64,000 bases of DNA from assembly GCA_030681795.1 (NCBI GenBank), contig JAUXRG010000020.1, forward strand, positions 1-64,000, read 5' to 3'. Both the position numbers and the translations under genes were made by a program. This stretch comes from Rubrivivax sp. (lineage in GTDB: Bacteria > Pseudomonadota > Gammaproteobacteria > Burkholderiales > Burkholderiaceae_C). Positions 1 to 8,716 of the stretch are shown piece by piece; positions within the stretch are counted from its first letter, which is position 1; each line of letters begins with the position of its first letter. The notes below the pieces were generated by a model, which was not told the DNA's origin, ran no database searches, and saw nothing but the letters and a program-made list of their open reading frames with translations.

Positions 1-23
1 AAATCACTTGCGCGCCACTCCCA

Positions 24-137
24 TCGTCCACGATCCCGCTGAAACGGCGTCCACGATCAGACTGAAACGCCGTCCACGATCACGCTGAAATCCCGTCCAC
101 GATCAGCCTGAAATGCCGTCCACGATGGGCTGAAATA
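24..137. repeat. Five-copy 23-bp tandem repeat
   Basis: The nine-base core GTCCACGAT begins at 26, 49, 72, 95 and 118, an exact 23-bp period, and each copy is followed by a variable pair of bases and CTGAAA. A degenerate sixth core (AACGAT) is at 141-146. Copies stay in register, so a protein could dock on one face of the helix. Arrays of about 20-bp subterminal repeats are typical of IS21-family ends, so this may be the end of an element lying left of the window. That link is inference, as no transposase gene is visible. Confidence 0.7.
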
Positions 138-387
138 CGCAACGATGGGGTCACGGCATCACGGAACGCGGCTTCTCAACCGGCGGCTGGGGCCGCCGCA
201 GCGCGAGACGCGATCAGCGCACGCAGGCCGACAGCAGGGCGAGATCGATCGTCGTCATGGCGGCCTCCGTGGGTGAGTGGAAAGGAGCGCGCAATGTGCC
301 CCTGCCCACACCCGGCGTCAAGACCCTGGAGCCCCTGGAGCCCGCGCTGTGGCGGCGTACCCACGGCGGGTCGATATCCTTGCCGGC

Positions 388-1008
388 ATGTCTGAACCCG
401 CCGTGGTGCATGCCGACGAAACGCTGCTCGTCGTCGACAAGCCCGCCGGCCTGCTCGCCGTGCCGGGCCGCGGCGAGGCGGGCCGCGACAGCCTCGCCTC
501 GCGCGTGCAGGCGCTGTACGCCGACGCGCTCGTCGTTCACCGCCTGGACATGGCCACCTCGGGCTTGATGCTGTTCGCGCGCGGGCAGCACGTGCATCGC
601 CTCCTCAGTGCGGCCTTCGCGGCACGGCAGGTCGCCAAGGCCTATGTCGCGGTGGTGGAGGGCTGCCCTCTTGCGGACCGTGGCGAGATCGATGCGCCCC
701 TGATGGCGGACTGGCCACAGCGCCCGCGGCAGAAGGTCGACGCGGCGCTCGGCAAGCTTTCGCTGACGCGCTGGCATGTGCTGGACCGCGGCGACGACTG
801 CACCCGCCTGGCGCTCGAGCCCGTCACCGGCCGCTCCCACCAGTTGCGCGTGCACCTGCAGTCCATCGGCCACCCGATCCGGGGTGACGCGCTTTACGCC
901 CCGCCACCGCTGCGCGCCCAGCGCTTGCTGCTGCATGCCACGCGACTGGCCTTGATGCACCCCGGCCGTGGCGAGTGGGTCGAGTTCACCAGCCCGGCCC
1001 CGTTCTGA
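388..1008 (+). CDS. rluA: RluA-family pseudouridine synthase
   Basis: A 206-residue enzyme that isomerises uridine to pseudouridine in structured RNA. E. coli RluA acts on 23S rRNA U746 and tRNA U32. The family signature HRLDMATSGLMLFA is at residues 51-64 with the catalytic Asp at 54, preceded by the usual VVDKPAGLLAVPG segment and followed by the GRSHQLRVHL motif. The length suits RluA (219 residues in E. coli) and there is no S4 domain. I chose the ATG at 388 because the reading frame upstream of it shows no family similarity. A related small-substrate RluA paralogue cannot be excluded. Confidence 0.88.
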   Translation: MSEPAVVHADETLLVVDKPAGLLAVPGRGEAGRDSLASRVQALYADALVVHRLDMATSGLMLFARGQHVHRLLSAAFAARQVAKAYVAVVEGCPLADRGEIDAPLMADWPQRPRQKVDAALGKLSLTRWHVLDRGDDCTRLALEPVTGRSHQLRVHLQSIGHPIRGDALYAPPPLRAQRLLLHATRLALMHPGRGEWVEFTSPAPF

Positions 1009-1148
1009 ACCCGGATGCATGGCCTTGCCCGCAGACCCAAGCTCTTGCTGCTAGCCCGTCTTTCTCAACTCACCGTTGCATTCCTGCAAATCGGCCTGGT
1101 TTGCGCGCGCATGTGGCTGATTCGCAGAAGCGCGGCTCGCCAAAACGG

Positions 1149-1163
1149 TCACTCCCACTCAAT
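1149..1163 (-). repeat. Left attachment-site copy of the guaA 3' end
   Basis: TCACTCCCACTCAAT here matches TCACTCCCACTCGAT at 5840-5854 with one mismatch. On the minus strand it reads as codons Ile-Glu-Trp-Glu-stop, the same last residues as the intact GuaA. It therefore looks like an att duplicate left by integration into the guaA 3' end. Confidence 0.7.
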
Positions 1164-1223
1164 CATTTCCTGCTTCTCTAACCCATTGCCGTCATTGCAT
1201 TAAACAACTAGACGCGCTGTCTT

Positions 1224-1243
1224 TACCATCAGATTTACCGTCA
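1224..1243 (+). repeat. Left-end TACCRTCA octamers
   Basis: TACCATCA (1224-1231) and TACCGTCA (1236-1243) start 12 bp apart, about 60-75 bp inside the left att copy. The same octamer recurs at the right end of the island (5519-5671). They are candidate arm-type binding sites for the missing integrase. Confidence 0.5.
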
Positions 1244-1437
1244 AACTGGAGAAGTTCGAACTTCGGTTGTTCAGAACCATTCTGACCGGCCGGCGGCCCG
1301 CGTTCGCCGACTATCGAAGACCATTGCGAACATTGTCACCGCTGCCAGACACGGACCGCCGCGGCGCGGCGCGGCCCGAGAAGACATCGCCCGCTGGCGG
1401 GCTGTTGGTCGATGCCGGCAATCACTGAGCTTGCCGG

Positions 1438-1839
1438 TTATGCCACCCTCACCTCGCTCAACAGTTCGGGGTGGCGATCCAGCACCTTCAGCAACTTGAC
1501 CAGCGCCACCGGTGGCTGGGTCTTGCCGTTCTCGTACCTGGAGAACGCGTTCACGCCACCGCCGAAAATCTCACCAGCCTCGCGTTGGTCAAGGTTGAGC
1601 TTCTTGCGCACGCCGGCGATGAACTCCGGATCGACATACGAGCCATTGACCTGCTTGCTGAAGGCCAACATCAGTTCCATGGTGCGGCGCGACTCCGACG
1701 CGTCGAGGATCGACTCGTCGCAGGCCGGACAAAAGTCGCCGGTCACCTGAGGAAGGATCGTCGACTCGCCCTTGTAGGTGTAGGGCATGTCGCGGGTGTC
1801 ATGCACCAGCTTGGCCGCTCCGCAGCTCGGGCACTTCAT
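1438..1839 (-). CDS. mqsA: MqsA antitoxin
   Basis: A 133-residue antitoxin that neutralises MqsR and represses the operon. The N-terminal zinc domain has Cys at 3, 6, 37 and 40. The C-terminal helix-turn-helix contains GGGVNAFSRYE, with Asn97 and Arg101 at the same numbers as the DNA-contacting residues of E. coli MqsA. The ATG at 1839 lies two bases after the mqsR stop and has an AAGGAG ribosome site about nine bases upstream. A GTG six bases earlier would overlap the mqsR stop but fits the family less well. Toxin-first gene order is the known mqsRA arrangement. Confidence 0.95.
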   Translation of the reverse strand: MKCPSCGAAKLVHDTRDMPYTYKGESTILPQVTGDFCPACDESILDASESRRTMELMLAFSKQVNGSYVDPEFIAGVRKKLNLDQREAGEIFGGGVNAFSRYENGKTQPPVALVKLLKVLDRHPELLSEVRVA

Positions 1840-1841
1840 GG

Positions 1842-2138
1842 TCACAGCTCCTTGAACGACACGACGAGCACGTCATCGATCACCGTCAGCTTCAGATAGA
1901 CCTCGCCTGCCGGCGTCATCGGCCGGTACACGTCCTGCCACACGCGGTGATCGGCGTGCGTGGTCATGCTCTTGTGGAAATCGGCCGAGGTCAGCGCCAT
2001 CACGATGGCGAGCATGCCGTCGAAGTCCAGGCCCAAGGCGACTGCGCCCTCCCGAGCGCTGCGTGTTGTTCGTACGTGACCGGCGCCAACCAGTGCCTTC
2101 ACAACGCTGAGCTTGCAGTGGGGAGCGGCCTTTTCCAC
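1842..2138 (-). CDS. mqsR: MqsR mRNA interferase toxin
   Basis: A RelE-fold endoribonuclease; E. coli MqsR cuts mRNA mainly at GCU. Starting at the GTG at 2138 gives 98 residues, the E. coli length. It also puts the catalytic Lys, Gln and Tyr at 56, 68 and 81, identical to E. coli numbering, so I preferred it to the TTG at 2147. The block SMTTHADHRVWQDVYRP is strongly conserved. The toxin looks intact. It sits in the guaA island, where it probably stabilises the element or acts in phage defence (inference). Confidence 0.93.
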   Translation of the reverse strand: MEKAAPHCKLSVVKALVGAGHVRTTRSAREGAVALGLDFDGMLAIVMALTSADFHKSMTTHADHRVWQDVYRPMTPAGEVYLKLTVIDDVLVVSFKEL

Positions 2139-2151
2139 AGGAAGCAATACT

Positions 2152-2164
2152 AACCTAGTAGGTT
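2152..2164. promoter_or_regulatory. MqsA operator
   Basis: AACCT-AGT-AGGTT is an exact match to the AACCT-N3-AGGTT palindrome bound by MqsA in E. coli. It ends 13 bp upstream of the mqsR GTG, where MqsA would block transcription initiation. Only one copy is visible, whereas E. coli has two. Confidence 0.85.
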
Positions 2165-2835
2165 ATCCGCAGCAAGACACTGCTTGGGCTCTTTCCGATC
2201 TGTCAGTGCACCCAAGAGCAGCTGGCGCTTCTGGATCGATGGATCCGAGACTGCGATGCTGTTACCCACCCTGCCCCTCGTGGAAGCCGCACGCAGGAGT
2301 CGCTGAGTCCCCGTCCTCGGCGACCAGCCGCTGCGTGGCGGAAACCGGGCATCCGACGGCACCTCGCGTGGACCCGCAAACGACCCCAAGCAGACCTAAA
2401 TCCGGTTCGAAAGCGGCCGCTCGCGTGTCAGTTGTAAACGGTTGGCCACGGCGTCCATTTCATTCTGCCAATGCATAGACCTTGCCGTCCTCTGTCTGCG
2501 GCTACACGCCTGGTCAACTTCGCCGTTAGTCGCGCTCAATTGAAAACTCAAGGCGTTGACTGGACGCATCGGCTTAACTAAGCCGAAACGCTATTGGCGT
2601 CGGGGATAGGCAAGGCGTCAACCGGCGTCCGAAAATCGAAACGATCGTCTTAAGACGCCAACCCCGGCTAGGGGACCTTGCCTTAGGTCTGGTGCCGAGT
2701 CGCTGGCGCTCATGGTTGGATAAACGTCGGTCAAGCTCTTTGAACACAACTGGCAGCCGTTGTCAACACCAATGCTGAGCGCCGAGTTTTAGCCTGCAGG
2801 TGCGAAGATGACAAATAACCATCCAAGAAACCACT
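2165..2835. other. Long non-coding leader upstream of the island cassette
   Basis: No gene is convincing in these 670 bp. A perfect 7-bp inverted repeat, TCGGCTT-AACT-AAGCCGA, lies at 2569-2586. Around it are imperfect repeats built on AAGGCGTYRACYGG (near 2549 and 2610). It could be an operator region for the cassette starting at 2836, or leftover DNA from a deleted gene. Confidence 0.4.
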
Positions 2836-4284
2836 ATGCCAACGATCAAGAAGCGCAGCGATAGGCAAGGCAGCTCGACCAAGGAGAGTCGTCGGGAGTC
2901 TGTCGGCATGGAGTTAGCAGGGGCTGAGGTCGACTCATTTGACAGCGTACAAGCTCTCTGGGAGACGCTCCGGAAGCGTGCCTCGACCGAGGCCGACGTA
3001 GCCCGCTTTCGACATTGGCATGTCGAGCCGTTGCTCATGGCCTCGGCCGAAATCCTGGATCGCTGCGTCGCCCACGTACTGAGACTTGAAGGACTCTTGC
3101 TGGCAGAGTTGACACGGCGGGTCGAGGACCTTCGAGTGGAAAACGAGCGGCACGAGGCGGAACTCGCCTACGGCGAAGGCGCCAGCAACGGCTACTACTA
3201 TCTTGAGCAGCAGATCGAGGCAAAGGTGCTTGAACAAATCAAGGCTGAAGCCGTCCTGTGGGACACCGCGAAAGTCAAGCATGATGCTTGGTACTACGAT
3301 AAGGATGAGCCTGAGACTCCGCGCCAGACTGCCAAGGAAATGACGCTCGCGATATTTGCTCAACAAATGTGGCGATTCACGGGCGAGGTTCAGCTTGCGA
3401 ACATGCGGGCGGAGCGAGCGGAACATGATGCTGCGCCGAAACGCTCCATTGGGCGAAAGTACGGGTTGCAGGTAGCAGTGAAACAGCTCAGAGACCGTGC
3501 AAGGGAGGATAATGGTGCCCTCAATCACGAAGAGCAAATCAAGCGCACTGAGAAGTTACTTCTTCGTGATTACGACGAAGCGATGAGTCGAATTCACGCA
3601 GCGGTTAAAGGGCTTGCCTTGATCTACGGTTTTTCGACCAAGGAAACGGATCGATTTGGCTCCCAAGCACTTGAAAAGTTAGTCGCGACCACGGGGGATG
3701 CGGTGGTCAGCGCGATCACTCTCGTACGCAATGCACTGGCCTGGCTTGCCGCCTTTTCCACCGGCGACCAAGCATTTACGTGTTCGTTCTCTGTGAGCGA
3801 ACTATGTACTGCGGCAGATATGGATGACCTTCGTGCAGGGCGACCAGTTAAATTTTCGCTGCCGCCTGCGTGGTTCGCAAAGCACTACTACGTGCGCGTA
3901 AAGGGGGTCAGCGCCAGCCATACCTCAGACTCTGGAGCGACCGACGGGATCGTGCAAATAAGCATGGTGCCGCCAAGCAAAGGATCCGTCAGATGGTCAG
4001 CTTTGAATGGCGGAGTTCTTGATCAGGGCGATGTCCCGCCCTGCATCCTCGGACGAGTGTGTCACTTGATGTCGCCGCAGAGCCCGGAAATCACCGGCGG
4101 TGCCTCGTGGATGAATATCAGCCCATTGGGTGCGATGGACTCAAAGTGGATGATTCAGATCACGCGTGCAACAAACGCTCAAGTCTCCGAAACAAAGGAC
4201 TTGATTATCGACCTACGCTGCAGCGGGCGCCCGGCGGTCGCACTAGGCCTACCGATCCTAGATTTGGCCTACGTACCAGAGTGA
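2836..4284 (+). CDS. Unknown island protein with Tc-toxin-A-like C-terminus
   Basis: I do not recognise this 482-residue protein. Residues about 30-280 are predicted mostly helical with charged coiled-coil stretches and no signal peptide. From about residue 310 it becomes beta-rich. The last 150 residues run YVRVKGVSAS, then a Gly/Ser/Pro-rich stretch, and finish with KDLIIDLRCSGRP. That pattern recalls the C-terminal beta-domain of TcA toxin subunits (a YxRIKxVS strand and a closing DIILHxRYTAR strand). The resemblance is in pattern only. The ribosome site before the ATG at 2836 is weak; an ATG at 2908 has GGGAG upstream and is a possible alternative start. It lies seven bases before the next gene and surely forms an operon with it. 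Confidence 0.7.
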   Translation: MPTIKKRSDRQGSSTKESRRESVGMELAGAEVDSFDSVQALWETLRKRASTEADVARFRHWHVEPLLMASAEILDRCVAHVLRLEGLLLAELTRRVEDLRVENERHEAELAYGEGASNGYYYLEQQIEAKVLEQIKAEAVLWDTAKVKHDAWYYDKDEPETPRQTAKEMTLAIFAQQMWRFTGEVQLANMRAERAEHDAAPKRSIGRKYGLQVAVKQLRDRAREDNGALNHEEQIKRTEKLLLRDYDEAMSRIHAAVKGLALIYGFSTKETDRFGSQALEKLVATTGDAVVSAITLVRNALAWLAAFSTGDQAFTCSFSVSELCTAADMDDLRAGRPVKFSLPPAWFAKHYYVRVKGVSASHTSDSGATDGIVQISMVPPSKGSVRWSALNGGVLDQGDVPPCILGRVCHLMSPQSPEITGGASWMNISPLGAMDSKWMIQITRATNAQVSETKDLIIDLRCSGRPAVALGLPILDLAYVPE

Positions 4285-4291
4285 GAGCGAA

Positions 4292-5074
4292 TTGAAGAAG
4301 AAGCTTGTCGACGCCAAAGCCCGCCTGCGCCGCACTTACGTTAAACCCACTGGGGGGGCCAGTGGAGAGGTTAGCGAGCCTCCTGACCCTCCGGAGGGGG
4401 GTACAACACCTCAGCCGTCAAGCGCGCCCTCGTTTACGAACGCGAAGACTCCTGATGCAGGTGCCCCTCCTCCTTCGAGCGAATCTGGATACTTCGATGA
4501 AGGCAGGGGCTCGGATCTATTCTTTGGCGTGGCAGGAGTAGTGCTGGGGGTGATCTCCCTTCCACTTACCGTAACTGCAACCGGGACGCTTGCATTGACT
4601 TTTACGGCAATAGGCGTCGTCGGTACGGTCAACTCGGGCATGAAATTGGCGTTGGATGCGACGCTCTCCCATAAGGACCGAGAAAAGGTCAGTGAGGCTT
4701 GGGGTTGGACGACGATCGGTGGCCAGCTATCGGGCTTAGTAACCCTTGCCCTCAATCATGATGCCAAGCAGGCCACAAAAGCGGCGGGCTATGGATCGAA
4801 AGCCCAGGATGCCCTCAGTGGCGGCGAGGGTGTCTATCAGGCGGTTAAGTCTGGCCTGCGGAAGGAGCTCGTACTCTCTGGGGTGTCGGCCGGTCTTACC
4901 GTGACTCAGATTGTTCTGGATGAAATTCAGTCGACGAATGAGGATCAGATGCTTCATGATATGTGCAAGCTTCCTCCGGCCTCTTTCGGAATGGACTCGC
5001 CAGGCCGAACATTCTTCCATTCACCCGCGACGCCGGAACCAATTCCCAGGTGCGAGGTGCGCAGACTCCCTTGA
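4292..5074 (+). CDS. Unknown membrane-segment protein, cassette partner
   Basis: A 260-residue protein of unknown function with a TTG start at 4292, seven bases after the stop of the gene before it. Residues 1-20 are basic and about 20-65 are Pro/Ser/Gly-rich and probably disordered. Residues about 73-118 form a long hydrophobic block broken by Pro/Thr, compatible with a membrane hairpin. A second amphipathic, Gly/Ala-rich region follows at about 135-215. The layout (disordered arm, hydrophobic hairpin, small tail) suits a membrane-acting effector or pore former paired with the upstream protein, but this is inference. Codon use is less GC-biased than in the chromosomal genes. Confidence 0.65.
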   Translation: MKKKLVDAKARLRRTYVKPTGGASGEVSEPPDPPEGGTTPQPSSAPSFTNAKTPDAGAPPPSSESGYFDEGRGSDLFFGVAGVVLGVISLPLTVTATGTLALTFTAIGVVGTVNSGMKLALDATLSHKDREKVSEAWGWTTIGGQLSGLVTLALNHDAKQATKAAGYGSKAQDALSGGEGVYQAVKSGLRKELVLSGVSAGLTVTQIVLDEIQSTNEDQMLHDMCKLPPASFGMDSPGRTFFHSPATPEPIPRCEVRRLP

Positions 5075-5839
5075 CGTCCCTGAGTCTTTGCTAACGCCTA
5101 ATTCCAGGCGACACCTCGTCGGAGATTGGCTGCTTTCAAAAATGTTGCACTTCCTTAATCAATTTCGGTATGAAAGATGACGAGTAGCCAGCATAGAGTG
5201 AATAGCGCAATGGTCACTGCCACTGGCGCATTGGCTGAGGCGTGCCGACTGCTCAATGGCGATGTCTCGAACGTCTGTTCCTGGCCGACTGCAGGTCTAC
5301 GCATCAGACGCTCGCATGACAGCTCAGGAACAGACAGCCGACATCGGCTGCACGGATCCCGTTCCACGCGCGGCTACGCACACACCGTTGATGATGTGGT
5401 TCCATCTATCAACGACAGGCCAAGCTTCAATGATGGCCAACGCCCTGCCCTCCACCTCGGAGTTCGCAAGGCAGAGCAGATTGGAGTGAACTGTTGCGGC
5501 GCCGAAGTCCATGCGATTTACCGTCAGCAGCCAAAATTGCCGCCGCGGCCCGCAAACCCGCATGAATGCTGGCGATTCGCCTCCGAATTTACCGTCAGGC
5601 CCGACACTGACGTGACGGTAAGGCGCCGTCGAAGCTTCGGCGTCAAGTTTTGACCGTCAGCTATACCGTCAAAAGTTTCCGCTTGCTCGCGATCGTTGCC
5701 GATAGTCCGCGAAAGCTCGCACAGCGCTCAAAACACGAAACCGATTGTCAATCAATGACTTGCGAGAGCCTGAAAGCGCCTCCCAGCGCAGCTTCCGATA
5801 GTCCCCGATAGACCCGGTAGCCCCCAAAACCAACACCCC
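5075..5839. other. Non-coding right end of the guaA island
   Basis: I find no gene I can defend in these 765 bp, and no integrase remnant. The right half holds the TACCGTCA cluster annotated separately. The segment ends at the guaA stop codon. Confidence 0.5.
5519..5671. repeat. Right-end TACCGTCA octamer cluster
   Basis: TACCGTCA occurs at 5519-5526, 5590-5597 and 5664-5671, in inverted form (TGACGGTA) at 5613-5620, and with one mismatch (GACCGTCA) at 5652-5659. Together with the pair at 1224-1243 this marks both ends of the island. It is what arm-type integrase or excisionase sites look like. Confidence 0.55.
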
Positions 5840-5854
5840 TCACTCCCACTCGAT
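5840..5854 (-). repeat. Right attachment-site copy inside guaA
   Basis: TCACTCCCACTCGAT, the last codons and stop of guaA. It is the partner of the repeat at 1149-1163 and marks the chromosome-island junction. Confidence 0.7.
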
Positions 5855-7435
5855 GGTCGCCGGTGGCTTGCTGGAAACGTCGTAGGTGACGCGGTTGATA
5901 CCGCGCACTTCGTTGATTATTCGGCTGGAGACCTTCTTGAGCAGTGCGTACGGCAGCTCGGCCCAGTCGGCGGTCATGAAGTCGCTGGTCTGCACGGCGC
6001 GCAGCGCCACCACCCACTCGTAGGTGCGGCCGTCGCCCATCACGCCCACGCTCTTCACGGGCAGGAATACGGCGAAGGCCTGCGAGGTCTTTTCGTACCA
6101 GCTGCGTCCATCCGTGGGGTCGATGGTGGCGCGCAGTTCCTCGATGAAGATGGCATCGGCGCGGCGCAGCAGCTGGGCGAACTCCGGCTTCACCTCGCCC
6201 AGGATGCGCACCGCGAGGCCGGGGCCGGGGAACGGGTGGCGGTAGACCATGTCGGGCGGCAGGCCGAGCGCCACGCCGAGCTCGCGCACCTCATCCTTGA
6301 AGAGGTCGCGCAGGGGTTCGAGCAGCTTCAGGCCCAGCGTCTCGGGCAGCCCCCCCACGTTGTGGTGGCTCTTGATGGAGGTGGCCTTCTTGCTGCCTGT
6401 CGCTGATTGGGCCCCGCCGGATTCGATGACGTCCGGGTAAATCGTTCCCTGCGCCAACCACTTGGCGTTCTTGAGCTTGGCCGCTTCGCGCTGGAAGACC
6501 TCGACGAACTCGCGGCCGATGATCTTGCGCTTGGCCTCGGGGTCGGTCACGCCTTTCAGATGGCCGAGGAATTGCGCGCTGGCGTCGACGTGCACGACCT
6601 TGGCATGCAGCCGGCCGACGAACATGTCCATCACCATCTGCGCTTCGTTCAAGCGCAACAAGCCGTGGTCGACGAAGACGCAGGTGAGCTGCTCGCCGAT
6701 GGCGCGGTGGATGAGCGCGGCGGCAACACTCGAATCGACGCCGCCCGACAGGCCGAGGATGACTTCCTCGCTGCCGACCTGCTCGCGAATCTTCGCCACG
6801 GCCTCGGCCACATGGTCGCGCATCACCCAGTCGGGTTGGGCGCCGGCGATCTGCAGCACGAAGCGCTCGAGCAGCGCCCTGCCCTGCAGGGTATGCGTGA
6901 CCTCGGGGTGGAACTGCACGCCGTAGTAGCCGCGCGATTCATCGGCCATGCCGGCGATCGGGCAGCTCGGCGTGCTGGCCATCAGCTTGAAGCCTGGCGG
7001 CAGCGCGGTGATCTTGTCGCCGTGGCTCATCCAGACCTTGAGCATGCCGTGGCCCTCGGCGGTGGCGAAGTCCTCGATGCCGTCAAGCAACCTTGTGTGG
7101 CCGTGCGCGCGCACCTCGGCGTAGCCGAACTCGCGGTGCGCGCTGGCTTCGACCTGCCCGCCTTGCTGCACGGCCATCGTGAACATGCCGTAGCAGATGC
7201 CCAGCACCGGCACGCCCAGCGCCCACACCGCCTGCGGTGCGCGCAGGTCGTGCTCTTCGTAGGTGCTGGCGTGGCTGCCGGAAAGGATGACGGCCTTGGG
7301 CGCGAACTCGCGGATGAACGCGTCGCTCACGTCGTTGGGGTGGATCTCGCAATAGACATGCGCTTCGCGCACGCGGCGCGCGATGAGCTGCGTGAGCTGG
7401 GAGCCGAAGTCGAGGATGAGGATCTTGTCGTGCAT
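5840..7435 (-). CDS. guaA: GMP synthase (glutamine-hydrolysing)
   Basis: A 531-residue bifunctional enzyme converting XMP, ATP and glutamine to GMP. The class I amidotransferase domain has its nucleophile Cys81 in GICYGM and the partner His176 and Glu178 in VQFHPE. The ATP pyrophosphatase P-loop SGGVDS is at 230-235, and the dimerisation domain ends in the family's TIEWE terminus. It is the last gene of the guaB-MFS-guaA operon, ten bases after the transporter stop. Its last codons form the attachment site of the island downstream, and the gene stays intact after the insertion. Confidence 0.98.
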   Translation of the reverse strand: MHDKILILDFGSQLTQLIARRVREAHVYCEIHPNDVSDAFIREFAPKAVILSGSHASTYEEHDLRAPQAVWALGVPVLGICYGMFTMAVQQGGQVEASAHREFGYAEVRAHGHTRLLDGIEDFATAEGHGMLKVWMSHGDKITALPPGFKLMASTPSCPIAGMADESRGYYGVQFHPEVTHTLQGRALLERFVLQIAGAQPDWVMRDHVAEAVAKIREQVGSEEVILGLSGGVDSSVAAALIHRAIGEQLTCVFVDHGLLRLNEAQMVMDMFVGRLHAKVVHVDASAQFLGHLKGVTDPEAKRKIIGREFVEVFQREAAKLKNAKWLAQGTIYPDVIESGGAQSATGSKKATSIKSHHNVGGLPETLGLKLLEPLRDLFKDEVRELGVALGLPPDMVYRHPFPGPGLAVRILGEVKPEFAQLLRRADAIFIEELRATIDPTDGRSWYEKTSQAFAVFLPVKSVGVMGDGRTYEWVVALRAVQTSDFMTADWAELPYALLKKVSSRIINEVRGINRVTYDVSSKPPATIEWE

Positions 7436-7444
7436 GGGGTCGAT

Positions 7445-8716
7445 TCAGGCTGCAGCCGACGACGCCGGGCGAGCGCGCCGGGTCTTGTTGAAGTGGGTCA
7501 GGGCAAAGAGCAGCGCCGTGGCCTGCAAGGCCGCGCAAAAGAACATCGGCATGCCCATGCGCCAGTCGCCCGCCGGCAGATGGGACACCACGCCGAGCAA
7601 GGGGGCCGCCAACATGGGCGCAAGCACCGCCATCAGGCTGTTGAGCGCGCTCACCGAACCCATGGTCTGGCCTTGCTGCGTCGCGTCGGCCGCGCTCGAG
7701 ATGAGGCTGTTCATCGACGCCGCCACCGTGTTGCCCAGCACGTTGGCGACGATGACCACGTACATCATCCAACCCTGGGTGGCCAGACCGAAACCGATGA
7801 AGGCCAGCGTCGACGACGCCAGCCCCATCACCGCCAGGCGTTGCGCCGGGAAGCGCTTGAGCAGCCGACCCAGCAGTACCCCCTGAACGGTGGCCGAGAC
7901 CACGCCGACGGCGAACAGCGACCAGCCGTTTTCCGTGGGGCCCCAGTCAAACCTGAAGGTGCCGTAGAGCACCCAGGTGCTGTACAGCACGAACTGCGCC
8001 AAGGCCGTGCAGGCCAGCACGCCGAAGAGCAAGCCCACGCCCTTGAGCCGTGCCAGGTCCTGCAACGCGGTCAGTGGATTGGCACGCGCCCATTGCAGCG
8101 CTCGGCGCCGCTCGGGCGGCAACGACTCCGGCAGCACGAGAAGGCCGTAGACCAGGTTCGCCAGCGCCAGGCCCCCGGCCACGAAGAACGGCAGCTGCAG
8201 GTCGATGCCGCCCAGAAGACCGCCGATCACCGGCCCCAGGATGAAGCCGATGCCGAACATCGCCCCCAACATGCCGAAGCGCTTGGCGCGCTGCTCGGGC
8301 GGCGAGATGTCGGCGACGTAGGCGTTGGCCACCGCCGCATTGGCCTGCATGCCACCGCCGAAGATGCGCGAGACCACCAGCATCCAGACGCCAGTGGCCA
8401 TGGCCGTCATGAAGAAGTTGATGGTCATGCCGCAGAACCCGATCAGCAGGATGGGCCGGCGGCCGAAGCGGTCGGACAACGCGCCAAGGATGGGCGCCCC
8501 CAGGAAGCTGGCCAGGGCGAACGAGAACACCACCGCGCCGTACCAGTAGGTCTGCTCGGCGGGGTTGGCCGTGAACTGCCCCACCAGTGCCGGCAACACC
8601 GGGACGATCAGGCCCACCCCGAGCATGTCGATGAGCACCGTGAGCATGATGAAACGCATCGCCGCCGGGCGGCCGGCGGCGATGGGCGGGTTCGGTGGCA
8701 TCGCGCGCGCCGTCAT
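7445..8716 (-). CDS. MFS drug/metabolite transporter (TCR/Tet type)
   Basis: A 423-residue, 12-helix inner-membrane antiporter of the DHA1 group. Hydrophobic helices alternate throughout. The cytoplasmic loop motif [11 protein letters not shown] follows helix 2, and the helix 5 motif GPVIGGLLG is present, both typical of Tet-like exporters. Its ATG overlaps the guaB stop by four bases and guaA follows ten bases later, so it is translated within the GMP-synthesis operon. That position suggests a link to purines or their analogues, but the substrate cannot be read from sequence. Simple read-through placement is also possible. Confidence 0.88.
   Translation of the reverse strand: MTARAMPPNPPIAAGRPAAMRFIMLTVLIDMLGVGLIVPVLPALVGQFTANPAEQTYWYGAVVFSFALASFLGAPILGALSDRFGRRPILLIGFCGMTINFFMTAMATGVWMLVVSRIFGGGMQANAAVANAYVADISPPEQRAKRFGMLGAMFGIGFILGPVIGGLLGGIDLQLPFFVAGGLALANLVYGLLVLPESLPPERRRALQWARANPLTALQDLARLKGVGLLFGVLACTALAQFVLYSTWVLYGTFRFDWGPTENGWSLFAVGVVSATVQGVLLGRLLKRFPAQRLAVMGLASSTLAFIGFGLATQGWMMYVVIVANVLGNTVAASMNSLISSAADATQQGQTMGSVSALNSLMAVLAPMLAAPLLGVVSHLPAGDWRMGMPMFFCAALQATALLFALTHFNKTRRARPASSAAA

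Larger units (their letters stand above)
1009..1437. other. Intergenic region crossing the left island boundary
   Basis: I see no convincing gene here. The segment holds the left copy of the guaA 3'-end repeat (1149-1163) and two TACCRTCA motifs at 1224-1231 and 1236-1243. Bases 1009-1148 are probably the original chromosome between rluA and guaA. From 1149 onward the sequence belongs to the island. Confidence 0.6.
1149..5854. mobile_element. guaA-associated genomic island without an integrase
   Basis: A 4.7-kb insertion between two copies of the guaA terminal codons. Its contents are mqsRA, a two-gene unknown cassette and long non-coding ends carrying repeated TACCGTCA octamers. Base composition is visibly lower in GC than the flanking housekeeping genes. 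The 3' end of guaA is an established integration site for genomic islands. No recombinase gene is visible, so the element is either a decayed island or one mobilised in trans by a relative's integrase. Confidence 0.68.

Noticed and set aside
24..137. A CRISPR array
   Set aside because: The 23-bp units are contiguous with only two to three variable bases between cores, leaving no spacers, and there are no cas genes.
2113..2478. Short frames on either strand between mqsR and the cassette
   Set aside because: They overlap the mqsR promoter and operator, lack ribosome sites and are Pro/Arg/Ser-rich without domain features.
5177..5653. A 158-residue plus-strand frame in the right end of the guaA island
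   Set aside because: Composition is erratic, no ribosome site or motif is seen, and it runs through the repeated TACCGTCA motifs.
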